A DNA stretch of 64,000 nt from Saccharum officinarum. Its lineage: Eukaryota > Streptophyta > Magnoliopsida > Poales > Poaceae. The notes under the pieces are model-generated. The model ran no database searches, had not been told where the DNA came from, and saw nothing but the letters and a program-made list of their open reading frames with translations. Position 1 is the first letter of the stretch, and every line of letters starts with the position of its first letter. The position numbers and the translations under genes were made by a program. Shown here in pieces: positions 11,201 to 21,748 of this stretch. The DNA is taken from NCBI GenBank assembly GCA_020631735.1, contig CM036168.1, forward strand, positions 98,188,932 through 98,252,931, written 5' to 3'.

Positions 11201-13300
11201 CGGGTCGACACTTGAAAAAAATGTGGTACGAAGGGGGTATACCCCTGCGGTACGAGAACTAAATATTTGGTACATGAACCCGAAGCCTATGGGTCGATGA
11301 CCCCGGTACGAAGCATGGAGTCTTGTATGTATTGTAGTGGTTGACTTGTTGATTTGGGACACAAGGTTCTGTTTTCGATCTCTCGGTTTTGCAAATTATT
11401 TGGAGACTGAATGCATTAGGAAACTAACCACATAATTTTTTTAACCGATTTTCTTTTGCTTTTCTGAGACTGTACATTAGGAAACAATAGGCCCAAACGT
11501 GGTCCAGCTTGAAATCGCTTCATAATCCTTTCAGGCCCAATAGGCCCAAACATGGTCCAGGTCTTATTGTGCAGCAGAGTCATCGAGTCGAGGTCGAGTC
11601 TTCATCTACCTCCATTCGTCTGTCGTCCCTTGCAGAAAAAAATAGAAGCCGAGGATGCCCAGCCGCAAGAAGCAGTACGGCTGGCGAGAAGGGATCTCGC
11701 CGGAGGAAAGGTCTGGCAGCCGCCAGGCCTTGCCATACTAGTGGATCCGCACCTGAGTGCCCGTGATTCGGTCTGTCCTGAGTCTGACCGTCGACGGAGA
11801 TGCCAGCGATGCCATGGCCAGGCCAGCTGCGATGAGGACGAGTGGCGACATCTACAAGCCCCATCTGTAAGCCTCTCTTCATCTGCATCTCATCATCTTC
11901 GATTGCATCTCGCCGTCTTCCTTTAGGACTCATCCCTTCTTGAACCCCTGATGCAATGGGGGTGCGACCCATCCATAAATGGGACGTCGACCCATCTCGT
12001 CCCCGTACCTCGATTTGGGTCGGCGTACCTGGTACGTGGTTCGCGGCTTCGACCCCGAACCCTGTGACTATGATAGCAACCTTAGCCCTTATGTGCACGC
12101 TACATTCATTTAGGAAAAGTTGCTGACATTTGGTTTTTGGATTAATGCAGCATTTCTCAGTTATATCTCCCACTAATCTACTTTAAATTTCCACCAAAAT
12201 AAACATGAAACACAGCACTATGTTTAATGCTAGAATTGTAGCGATATTACTTCCGTATAATTGATTGTATGGACAGTAAGCTAGAATCGAAGGTCAGAGG
12301 CTACAAGCAAATTTCAGGTGCCCATAGTCCAGACACGCCCAATCAATCAGGGGCGGACCCAGGATTCAGACGGGGGGGAGGGTTGCAAACACTCACTAAG
12401 TGTCGCCAAAAATTATATAGTGTCCTCACTAGACCTTGATGTCGGCTTAAAAATTGTGGAATTTGATGTTGGTTTAAAAAAACTATAATAAATCATCTTT
12501 AATCTCTTCATTTTAGAAAAAATGCTACTCCCTCCATCCTGGAATATATAGTGCATTATAAATCCAAAATTTGTATTCAAATATAATGCATTGTACATGG
12601 TGTCAATACTTAAATTTGAGAAAGTTTGTTAAAAAAGGATACCATAATTTGAGAAGAAACATCTTAGTTGGGGATCTTTATTGAGCTAAATCTATGGGTT
12701 TCGCCTTTTACGGATTCCCTTAAGTTGTCTCATTTTTTTTAGAATACACTAGGATGGAAGAAGTAAATATCTAAATTGAAGATAAGAATTGAAGGGACAT
12801 TATTCGTAGATGAACAATGCACATCACATATTTATTTTATTTAGCTATCACTTAACATTAGATAATCTAGATTCAAGAGATGTGTTTGAGAAAAGCAATC
12901 TAAAATCAGATAGTAAAGCTTGTTTATTTATAATCTCTAGTAATTAGTGAGAAATAATAAAACATAGTAGTGAAAACTATGCAACGTTAGGCCCCCCCCC
13001 GGTCTCCGCCCCTGCAATCAATCACTTTGTTGTAAGAACCCTAGTCAACCCGTTTCCTAAGAAATTGCGCAAATACAGTCACCTGGACATGAATTCGCGC
13101 CTGTTAATTCAACAGAGATAGACCCGCTACTCTACTGACAAACACGCCACGCCTCAACGTTACGCTTGGCGAGAGCACATGTAACCACGCAGCACAACGG
13201 CAGATAAGGCTTGTGGCTGGACTCACTAGGGCGTGCGGCAGGAGGGGCACTTGTACTTGGGCGGCGCCTCCTTGCAGACGCAGCAGCTCCTGCCACCCAT
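8290..13300 (-). CDS. ZNHIT3: Zinc finger HIT domain protein 3 homologue, seven exons, 150 residues
   Basis: Exons in order of reading: 13227-13300, 10774-10805, 10460-10525, 9455-9565, 8822-8910, 8424-8474, 8290-8319. All junctions use GT-AG and the lengths sum to 453 nt, an uninterrupted 150-codon frame ending TAA, close to the usual family length (about 150). Residues 6-39 form a zf-HIT finger: C6-x2-C9-x8-C18-x2-C21-x4-C26-x3-C30-x3-H34-x4-C39. The C-terminus (ELKEIQDALRDPELQ, then ELEKLMEGQAFHQLADK and ILDIVSP) matches the conserved ZNHIT3 tail. In yeast and animals this family (Hit1/ZNHIT3) works with NUFIP/Rsa1 in box C/D snoRNP assembly; the plant role is inferred. Exon 3 uses the GTGAGT donor at 10454-10459. 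Intron 1 (10806-13226) is swollen by two hAT elements. Exon 4 is the least conserved piece. Confidence 0.87.
11148..12072. mobile_element. hAT-type element with 10-bp perfect TIRs, 925 bp, inside ZNHIT3 intron 1
   Basis: The ends CATAGTCACA and TGTGACTATG are perfect inverted repeats, flanked by an exact 8-bp duplication ATAGCAAC (11140-11147 and 12073-12080). Both subterminal regions carry repeated GGTCGA, GGTACG and GACCC motifs in opposite orientation. The middle (about 11480-11940) is GC-rich and gene-like, with an ATG-initiated basic reading frame (MPSRKKQYGW) soon broken by stops, suggesting captured host sequence. No transposase is present. Confidence 0.87.
12348..13014. mobile_element. 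hAT MITE with CAGGGGCGGA ends, 667 bp, inside ZNHIT3 intron 1
   Basis: Left end CAGGGGCGGACCCAGG and right end (reverse complement) CAGGGGCGGAGACCGG form the TIR, flanked by an exact 8-bp duplication CAATCAAT (12340-12347 and 13015-13022). The AT-rich interior is non-coding and contains a nested Stowaway-like element. Confidence 0.9.
12528..12763. mobile_element. Stowaway-like MITE nested in the hAT MITE, 236 bp
   Basis: Starts CTCCCTCCATCC and ends GGATGGAAGAAG, flanked by TA on both sides (12526-12527, 12764-12765), the Tc1/mariner-type TA target. Confidence 0.8.
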
Positions 13301-14063
13301 CTCCCGACCAAACTCGAGACCGTGCCCCAGAGGAAGCGTCGACCGGCACGTGTTCCTCAGAGGAAGCGTCGACCAGCACCACCGTGCCGTTCTGCTTGGC
13401 TAGACAGGGCTCGAGCTTGACTTGGCTGAAGCTCGCACAAGTTCCAGCTCGGCTTACTGGAGCTCGTGAACACAGGCAGCACCAGGCAGCGACACTTGGA
13501 TGCAGAGACGATATGCAGCGATGCAAAAGCAGAGGTGAGGGCCAGCGGCGAGATTGATGAGCTTCTCCTTGAGGTTGCCTCACATCGGAGGTGGCCAATG
13601 TCCAGAGCGCCAATTCGTGATGGTTTCTAATGGCTCGGACGGGGGAATCAGTGGGAAGACCGTGGATTGGTTTGAGGGGGTCAGTGAGAGAGGATGGACA
13701 CGACGAGAGAGTACGGGAGGAGAAGGCGCCGCCACAGCCTGTGTGCGCCCCTGTCTTTAGGACGAAGCGGAATCCTAGGTCAATGGCATCTTCGGTTGGG
13801 CTGGGAATAACCGGAACTACCTGAACCCCGTGGATCACCTCCGGCCTGGAAAGAATACCAGCCCATGGGCCACCATCGTTCGACTAAGCCTTTGCATGGT
13901 AACACGGCCCGTGCCCTGCAACTCGGACGCGCTGGCGATGGCCACGCAGGCTCCCTTCGGCAGTTCGGCGTCCGTCCCCTTCGGCCACGCCTACTCACCG
14001 GCGATCGTGCTTCCCTCCTCTTTCTTCCCTCTGCTCTCGGGCAGTGGGTTCCTTACGTATAAT
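13301..14063 (-). promoter_or_regulatory. ZNHIT3 5' UTR and upstream region
   Basis: GC-rich region upstream of the ZNHIT3 ATG. A 25-27 bp unit (CAGAGGAAGCGTCGACC core) is duplicated in tandem near 13328-13378. Long open frames on both strands are GC-rich shadows with no recognised domain. No clear TATA box. Confidence 0.4.
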
Positions 14064-14183
14064 TGCCCTGTTCGGCTGATCGTTTCTGCAACCGCTGCTG
14101 ATGCTGATACTGATTTGTTGTGAGAGAAAAACACCGTTGAATAGCTGGCTGATTCTGGCTAATAAACTCAAGCGAACAGAGCC
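14064..14183. mobile_element. Small MITE (TGTTCGGCTGAT type)
   Basis: Ends GCCCTGTTCGGCT and (reverse complement) GGCTCTGTTCGCTT are imperfect inverted repeats. A possible 3-bp AAT flank is seen on each side. The internal stretch GATTTGTTGTGAGAGAAAA recurs at 51508-51588, so a second copy of the family is in this window. Confidence 0.65.
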
Positions 14184-14520
14184 AATGTTTCTTGACTTGC
14201 GTTGCCCCGCATTCTTGATTCGAGGAGAAGGCATGGTTTTCTACTTCTCTGTTCTATTTTCTTAATTTTCACAAGACAGTAGTTTTACAAACTGCCGGTG
14301 CCTGAACGTCTAATGTATAGGATCCGTCGAGCAGTACCGTGGTCCATGTGATTTGTTTCCCGTGCGCGTGCGCCTGCACTCTGTGCCCGCGCTAGCATGG
14401 CCACCCACGCCTGCGGTTTGTGTGCCCACGCAGGGCCCACGCCACCCCTACGTCGCTCGCGTCTTGCACTAGCGCCTCTTCTGCTTCTCACACGTATCTC
14501 ATGCGCAACATCATATCTAC
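14184..14520. other. Intergenic, no gene seen
   Basis: Mixed-composition sequence between two repeats with no supported gene. Confidence 0.3.
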
Positions 14521-14850
14521 TTTTGAAACATCTAGATGCAAAACTTGCAACATGCGTCCGAGGACAGATGAAACACTTGAAACATGCTTCTGAAATATTT
14601 TCAAAAATATTTGAAAACCATTACAAACATACGCAAAATCCAGATAAGACGCTTACGACGTATGTGTGAAACATATGGAACATCTAGATAACACACACTT
14701 GCAACATACATCCGGAAAAATAGATGACACATTAGGGACAGACACTTGCAACATACGTGTTAATGCGTACAACCATTGCAACATATGCAACATTCGGATA
14801 AAACACTTGCAACATACCTCTAAAACATTTGAAATATACGCTTGAAACAT
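14521..14850. repeat. Degenerate tandem repeats of a TTGCAACATAC-like motif
   Basis: The motif (C)TTGCAACATACGT/GAAACAT recurs every 20-60 bp with variable spacing and much degeneration. It looks like the subterminal repeat array of a DNA transposon. I could not find both ends, so the superfamily is not assigned. Confidence 0.5.
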
Positions 14851-15210
14851 GCATCGTATCTCGGTGTGGCCTCCGCCGTTTGCATCAGGGCGCCATAGCT
14901 GTAGCAGGAGGCGAGCCCAGAGGGCTTCCACGCCAGGGCCCCACGATTCTCCTTGCGCTGGCGGTATTTGTTGGCATCGTCGAGCGCGAGCACGTGCGCG
15001 ACGCCCTCCGTGGTTAGCTGGTAGCCGAGGGAGCGGTCGCCGCGCATGGGCGCAGCGGGCGGCGGAGGGAGCAGCGTCAGGGGCAGCAGAGGAGGAGTAG
15101 GCACGACGACCGTCGATGGCGAAGTAGAGCAGGCGGGTGCCATAGCGGAGGCACCCGTGGAGGTGGGAAACGCTACGACGGCCGACACAGGATGGAAAAT
15201 GTCGCTCTAG
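14851..15210. other. GC-rich stretch of unknown origin
   Basis: A minus-strand frame of 122 codons (14820-15188) runs through it but has no recognised domain. It lies beside the repeat array and may be sequence carried by the same element. Confidence 0.3.
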
Positions 15211-15219
15211 TTTTTTTAG

Positions 15220-15897
15220 GAAAAAAGTCTAATTGACACCCCAACTATTTGGGGTGATCTAGTTTACCCCCTCAACTATGAAACGGTCTAATTTACCCCC
15301 GGAACTTTGCAAAACCGGCCAAATCACCCCTCGAGCAGTTTTCGACGGGGGATGCTACAGTAACAACGGTTTTGCTACAGTAACAGTGGTTTTGTCCTTT
15401 TTATTTATTTCGTCTGAATCTTTAAAAAAAACATAGTAAATCACAAAAAAATCATAAAATGGAAAATCCAATTTTGTTGGACTCCACATTAGTATATCTA
15501 CACAGTAAATATATAATATAGTATGCTTTAGTACAAAGTTTTTGTTGTATGAATTATTCAAATTAATTACAGAAAAAAATAGATCAAATTTTACAGCAAA
15601 AACTTTGTACTAAAGCATACTATATTATATGTTCACTGTGTAGATCTACTCATGTGGAGTCCAACAAAATTGAATTTTTCATTTTGTGATTTACTATGAT
15701 TTTTTAAAGATTCAGACGAAATAAATAAAAAAGAAAAGGACAAAACCACTGTTACTGTAGCAAAACCACCGTCCAAAACCGCTCGAGGGGGTGATTTGGC
15801 CGGTTTTACAAAGTTCTGAGGGTAAATTAGACCGTTTCATAGTTGAAGGGGTAAACTAGACCACCCCCAATAGTTAGGGGTCAATTAGACTTTTTTC
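15220..15897. mobile_element. Foldback element with about 320-bp inverted arms, 678 bp
   Basis: The left arm (15220 to about 15545) and right arm (about 15596 to 15897) are near-complete inverted copies of each other around a loop of about 50 bases. The ends are GAAAAAAGTCTAATTGAC and its reverse complement. The flanks are T-runs ending AG (15211-15219 and 15898-15909), consistent with a 9-bp Mutator-like duplication, but the homopolymer makes this uncertain. Transcription would give a long hairpin. Confidence 0.85.
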
Positions 15898-15909
15898 TTT
15901 TTTTTTTAG

Positions 15910-16149
15910 TAAAGGAACGAAGGTAGATGACATGAGCCCTGTTGGCCGATTCGCAGTCTTGGCGAGAAGCGTCCGGACCGACATCCTCTCTAGAGCATTT
16001 CCATTTTACAAATTACTATAAACTTTGACTTGGTCATAGGCGAGGGGCAAAAAGAGGAATGAGGTATGGTTTGCAGCGTGTGATCATATGGTCGTTCCAT
16101 ATATGTCTCATTGCTCCCCAGCCAGACTTTATTTCACTAGTATACTATA
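15910..16149. other. Intergenic, no gene seen
   Basis: Short non-coding spacer between the foldback element and a Stowaway fragment. Confidence 0.3.
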
Positions 16150-16337
16150 CTCCCTCCGTCCCAAAATAGATGACGTTATGGAATGCGTGCCTGTCAAACT
16201 TTCTCAACTTCGACTAGATTTATAGAAAATACGTGCAACATTTATATCTCCAAACAAGTTTATTATGAAAGTATATTCACTTATTTATCTAATGATACTA
16301 ATTATATATTATAAATATTAATATTCTTTAATATATA
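16150..16337. mobile_element. Truncated Stowaway-like MITE
   Basis: Begins CTCCCTCCGTCCCAAAATAG after TA and carries the usual interior of this family (TTTATTATGAAAG, then AATGATACTAATTATATA). The right end is missing where another MITE begins. Confidence 0.7.
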
Positions 16338-16642
16338 CTCCCTCCATTATCTTTTGTTGGAGGTATGAAGATTTCTCAGTTTTAATCTATTGTAGGGCGC
16401 CAGTAGGTACCAGGCTCGTGGAGTCTAACCAGCGTCCAATCAAAAGCTTCAGCAATTACTTACCCTCTAAATACGAAGCACTACTTTGCTATGTAGCGTC
16501 CAATCAAAAGTTTTATATGACGCTGGATGATTACTATATGCATTCAGATTAGTGCACTTCATTTACTAACGCCTATCTCCTCTAGACTTCCTCGGTCTCT
16601 GTGAAATCTCTTCACACGCCCTGCAAAACATAACGGAGGGAG
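16338..16642. mobile_element. Stowaway-like MITE, 305 bp
   Basis: Starts CTCCCTCCATTATCTTTTG; the reverse complement of its right end reads CTCCCTCCGTTATGTTTTG. TA flanks at 16336-16337 and 16643-16644. Inside, GCGTCCAATCAAAAG occurs twice. Confidence 0.8.
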
Positions 16643-17382
16643 TAGCTCCTAGAATCCGCGTCTTCTCGTCGCTCTTGATTACTGTAGCTGAACGATCAGC
16701 CAATCACGTTGTCTCGTGTCCGGCTCCCTCTCCCATAGCCTCTGCGCTTCCAGCCATCAATGCCATCTCCGGTCTCCCTCAAAGCCGCGTGGCTTTTCTG
16801 GGCCCAGCGTTGCACCTCCACGCCCAGAAAAAAGTCTGTGCGTGTGCGAAAAATCAAAAATCAAACACGCAAGGCTTCTCCACGTCATCGCCCAGTCCTC
16901 GGCCCTTCCGTCGCCTCCAATCCTCCGCTCCCGGACTGCCCTGCCGCCGCTCCCAAACTGCCGCACCCTCCAATACCGTCGCGGCGGCGCGCACCCACGC
17001 CTCCTCCACTCCTGCTCCCTCCAATCCTCGGCTCCCGCACCGCTGCGCCCTGCACTTCGTCGGGACGCCGCGCGCCCACGCCTCCTCCTAATCTGGGCAT
17101 GGGCATGCTCGGGTCCGGCACGGTTCACCTTGAGGAGCACGCTTGGGATCCGCGACTCCTGGTTGCGTCCGCAGACCAGTCTCTCACCAAGAAATCGCCT
17201 GCAGCGAACCCTCCCTCCTCGCCCCCTCCGTCGCCTCCTACGCCTTCTCGCTGTTTCCTCGCTTCCCGACGTGGAGTCCAACCATCAATCGGTTCATCCA
17301 ATCATCCATACCTTCCTTACTATCTTTTTTCTGTCATTTGACTATCTGTCGGTTCATCCAATCATCCATACCTTCTTTATTA
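16643..17382. other. GC-rich region, possibly promoter and leader of the next gene
   Basis: Long overlapping frames on both strands are compositional. A 26-bp unit (TCGGTTCATCCAATCATCC core) is duplicated at about 17289 and 17349. It may be the promoter/5' UTR of the weak gene at 17671-19340. Confidence 0.3.
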
Positions 17383-17639
17383 CTCCCTCCATCCCAAATT
17401 ATCCCAAATTATAAGCCAAGAATCTTGGAGAGCGAAGTATCCCAAGTTTGATCAAATTTATATAATAAGATAATAATATTTATAACACTAATTAAGTATC
17501 ATTAAATTTTTCATTAATTATATTTTTCATAGTATACATCTTATAAATTTTTATAATTTTTTTTATAATTTTAGTCAAACTTAAGATGTTTTGACTTTAC
17601 GAGATTCTTGGAATGCCTTATAATTTAGAATGGAGGGAG
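17383..17639. mobile_element. Stowaway-like MITE, 257 bp
   Basis: CTCCCTCCATCCCAAATTAT at the left and ATAATTTAGAATGGAGGGAG at the right, after a TA at 17381-17382; the right flank reads TG. Confidence 0.75.
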
Positions 17640-17670
17640 TGTTTTTTTTTCTTTTGTCGTCAGAAATCTA

Positions 17671-19340
17671 TGTGGGCTTCGTCTTCCTCAGACTCGCAAT
17701 CCCCGTCGCCATCCACAGCAAAAGCCGCTTGCTATGGCCATGGCCCGTACGGGACTACCGGCGAGGCTCCGGTCCAAGAGAGGCCTGCTAGGATGCCTCC
17801 AAATTGAGACCCCGTTGATCCCCACTACTCTCCGGCCAAGCCTGCTGCCGCTCGCCCTGCTGAAGCACGGGAAAAGCCAGTGGCCAAGCCATACTGCGAC
17901 GCGCTCCTTGGAACAGGTGAACAGTACAAGGTAGTAAGCTAAGTTAGCGATTAGCGATGTTAGTACTTGTGCTTTCAAGATCTTCGACACGTAAAAAAAA
18001 TACGAATCAAATTTTGTGTTTCCTTATTCCAGTATCTGTTAAAGATATTGTCCTAGATTAGTTAAGCTATAGTATTACTGCAATTGGTTTGAAAAGATAG
18101 TGATTTTTCCTACAACAGCCAAAATTGTATGATCCAATATTACAATGTTCTTTTCCTTTTCAATACACAGCAGCAGCTAAGTGCAACATAATGCCCTCAC
18201 TTATCAAATTCCTGATTCAGTAACTATGTTTTAGATATTGCTACAAGTAGGCAATACAGCTACAAATGTTCTATGTATCGCACAGCTTCCTCAACCAATG
18301 TACCTTGCCACTCTTTTTTTTTTAAAAAAACGAGAATTAACTCTGCTTTTAAGAAAGCACAATGTAATGTACCTTGCCACTCATAATAGATAGATAGACT
18401 TTTTATATGATTTGGCTGTTTTAATTATATAGCAAATGTATTCATTATTCATTGCCCCCCACCCTTTACAAATATGACATGAATGTCTTAGGATCAAGGA
18501 AAATTAGAGATTATAGAAAATAAAGTGCGCCCAGAGTAAAATCTTTGTTGTGTATCGAATATGTTGTAACATTTGTATCCATATATTATCTCAGTCATGA
18601 GCGGTGATTTGGTTTATTTTCTTAGTGTTCTCTACTTCTGTTCTTCAATCATAATTTCTCTACCCTCCTGCTCTCATTTCTTTGTCAACATGCAGCTCTG
18701 GTTGGAAAAGAAATGGCCACTGCTGATTGTGCTGATGAAATTGGGTGGCCAAGGGAGTTGGTTTCCCACTTCCGCTTGAGTATGTTGTATCTGTCGCCTG
18801 TCGGTGACATGAAGTTCAGCCCTTACACATGAGCCTTAGTTTTGGAATGGTCCCTGAGATGTCTGTGAATATCTATAGGTTAGGTTCACACAGATACTTC
18901 GTATCTTAGTATAGCTACAGGTGACACTTAAAATTATTTTAGTTAAAAAAATAGCCATATTGATGTAGCTTGATTTTTTTTTTGAAAAACATGTAGCTTG
19001 ATTTCAGTTCATTGAAATCAGGTTACAGGCCCTTATGTGTGTTCTTCCATAAATCATGTTTGTGTTGGATTAAATTACCGTGGGAATGTCACCAAACTTT
19101 AACACCTGAAGTTCATGTCTGCAATATAAGATGGCTTTTTACTTTCTATACATGTGGACCTATGTTGAAATTATTGCTAACAAGCTTAAGCAACTCATTC
19201 CAAACTTTGGTTCTCCAAGAAATGTTTGATTGTTTCGAAGTCCTCTTCTGATGGTTACCTTAATATGCAGTTGAAAAACGAAGATGGCAGAGGGAGAACA
19301 AAGGTCATGAAATAGTCATGATTCGATTCTTGCTGTTCGA
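17671..19340 (+). pseudogene. Possible decayed or unrecognised host gene (exon-like pieces)
   Basis: Three coding-like blocks lie in order. (a) 17671 to about 17909: an ATG frame starting MWASSSSDSQ, with one in-frame TGA at 17805-17807, then reading on to a GTGAAC donor. (b) about 18696-18779, after an AACATGCAG acceptor: in one frame it reads ALVGKEMATADCADEIGWPR and ends at a GTATGT donor. (c) from about 19272 after TATGCAG: a short basic tail reading to a stop near 19361. I do not recognise the product. The early stop suggests decay, or the real start may be elsewhere. Confidence 0.3.
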
Positions 19341-20145
19341 ATTAGGAGACGAGGTGACAACATAACGGCTGGCGTTTTCCTTTAATCCACCCAATATGTC
19401 AGATTAGTAGTTTTCTCTATATGTATGCAAATTTCCTATGTCAAAGTGAGATGATCATACATGGCGGCCACACAAAACCTCGATTACCATGATGTTACAA
19501 CTATGCTCTCTTCCTGTACAAGCCTGTACATTTGTGTGGCAATGCCTGACCTAACTAATGTATATTGAGTAACTAGCGGTTCAGTCTATTGCACATATGT
19601 AAACTAATAAATCCGTGTGAACCTTGCAATCTATATCACGCTACTGAATGCATTGCCGTTTCTATAAAAGCCCAAACATGCACACAGTTATATGTGCTAT
19701 CACTACGGGCACGGCGAAGCGCGCCGCCCTACCTAGTTCTACATACGCTATTTGACGAGGTACGCATTTTCAGGTGCCAGTGTGCCACCAGTTTATCATT
19801 TTGGTTATTATAGCTATTAAAGTATATAACCTAAAAAGAATGTAACTATAGATTGCGTGTCACATAAAATGGTTCATGTTTGACCAAATTTTCAGTGAAT
19901 AGTATTTCCATTTATGGCTTCAAATAATTTATTATGAAAAAATACATTTCATAATTAATTTAATAATATTTATTTGTTATCATAAGTATTGATATTTTAT
20001 TTATAATTGGTTAAATTTAAGGTACTAAAACATGAAACTTTGTTAGAATGCATTTCCTTTAGGAACGGAGGTAGTACATCGGTTCTGATTACTCGCAGAT
20101 GTCACTTTGGTTGCAGCTAGTTCAGATGATCCTCATCTGTCTGTA
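19341..20145. other. Intergenic with a Stowaway-like remnant
   Basis: Non-coding. At about 19855-20074 the sequence has the interior of a Stowaway-like MITE and a right end GGAACGGAGGTAG before TA; the left end is not clear. Confidence 0.45.
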
Positions 20146-20400
20146 CTCTCTCTGTCTCAAAATAGAAGTTATTATCGCTTTCCGAGAAATCAACTTTTTT
20201 TAACTTTGATCAATTATATATAAAAGAATAATAATATTTATAATACATAATTAGTATTATTAGATAGATCATTGAATATACTATCATAATAAATTTGTTT
20301 GAAGATATAAATGTTGAACACATTTTCTACAAATTTAGTCAAAATTGAGAAAGTTTGACTAACACGTATTCCATAACGTCGTCTATTCTGGGACGGGGAG
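20146..20400. mobile_element. Stowaway-like MITE, 255 bp
   Basis: CTCTCTCTGTCTCAAAATAG at the left and CTATTCTGGGACGGGGAG at the right, with TA flanks at 20144-20145 and 20401-20402. Confidence 0.85.
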
Positions 20401-20402
20401 TA

Positions 20403-20883
20403 TGCTGCATTTTTACTCGGTTTAAACAATGGTGATATGTCTCGTGGCCGCCAGCAAACCGTCATGACGTGAGTACACTGTACACACACGAGAGAACTGA
20501 GAGAGGCACAGCTTGAGGAGGAAGATGGTGTTCTTCTCTAACACGAGTTCTCAGCAATAAAATTGACTTAGTCTCTTACAAACTCACACCCGGCATATAA
20601 AGCACTTGCTCATGCAGTCATGCTTACAGACGCTGTCCAGTGAGCCACTCGACACCTACACCACTATTCACAACATGACACTGCTCTCCGTTGTCCTGTA
20701 GGCTCAGCTCCCCCAGCTTCAGATGTTGCTTGTTGCTCCCAAGCAACGCTTTGTAATGACGTACTACCAATCTTCCTAGGAAAACATGGTTATAACCGGC
20801 CTTCCCACATGGCACATATAGCAAGAGTCCGAGATACTATTTGAGAGGAAGTATGATCTTGTTGCTGTTATGTCCTTGAGCAC
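20403..20883. other. Intergenic, no gene seen
   Basis: A 66-codon minus-strand frame near 20624-20824 has no recognised feature. Confidence 0.3.
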
Positions 20884-20891
20884 CTTGTACC

Positions 20892-21179
20892 TACTGGCGG
20901 AGCCAAGGGGGTGCTGGCAGGGGCCATGCCCCCCCCCCCCACCACATCACAACAAACTTTTTTTTTATGTAATATATAATTTAATAATCTATATTAGAAA
21001 GATATAATAAAAGTTTTGTCATATATTTTTTTGATGACTTCTGAAACAACAAAATCACACAAATTTGTTATATTTGGATGAGCCTATCCACGGTGCAAAA
21101 ATCCAAATAAATAAGCTATACTTAGTTATTTTATGGTTCAAACTCTTCGACCCCTCCATAATTTCTAGCTCCGCCACTG
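20892..21179. mobile_element. hAT MITE with (C/T)A-TGGCGGAGC ends, 288 bp
   Basis: Left end TACTGGCGGAGCC and right end (reverse complement) CAGTGGCGGAGCT, with an exact 8-bp duplication CTTGTACC (20884-20891 and 21180-21187). A C-run follows the left end. Same broad family as 12348-13014. Confidence 0.88.
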
Positions 21180-21187
21180 CTTGTACC

Positions 21188-21748
21188 CATGATACGTTTT
21201 TCATTAAGCAGAAATAGACCTAACTTTTGAAAGCTGTAAACACAGCACTCCTCGTGACGGTATTATAAACAAAATATTCGGTCTCTTGACATATATATAC
21301 AGAAGAGCCAATGTAGTACATTAGTCCAACAAAATGTGCTATACTTCACAGTTTCGACGATTGAAGCCGCCAAATAAAATTATTTAGGGATCTTTCGAAA
21401 AAAAATTTATTTAGGAAGATTTTCTGTGCTGTACGTACCTTGCTAACACTACTCATTAGTCATCTACTACTACATGCTAATAAATTGATAAGAGTGGATG
21501 ACTACTACTATTCTACAGTCAACTAAAGTGCAGCATTCAGTGTAAATGCTAAAACATTCAAATAAAAGTGCATGCATTAAAAACATGCCTAGATTCATAT
21601 CAAAGGTGCATCGCCAGCACAGTACTCATAGAAGAAATCCGAATTATTTCCATGAGCAATACACGACAGCAAGTAAACTCGTTCAACAATTCCTAGCGTC
21701 TAGTGACGCTAATGTTAAGCTTACAACACTCAGACATCTACAAATTAT
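21188..21748. other. Intergenic, no gene seen
   Basis: AT-rich, no supported gene. Confidence 0.3.

Noticed and set aside
11580..12173. 197-codon minus-strand frame
   Set aside because: It runs through the right end of the 925-bp hAT element and out past its target duplication, so it cannot be a conserved gene.
13104..13838. 244-codon minus-strand open frame
   Set aside because: It overlaps ZNHIT3 exon 1 in another frame, has no domain and is explained by GC-rich leader sequence with a small tandem duplication.
16757..17341. Several 100-230 codon frames on both strands
   Set aside because: Proline/arginine-rich in all frames, which is compositional; no domain or homologue recognised.
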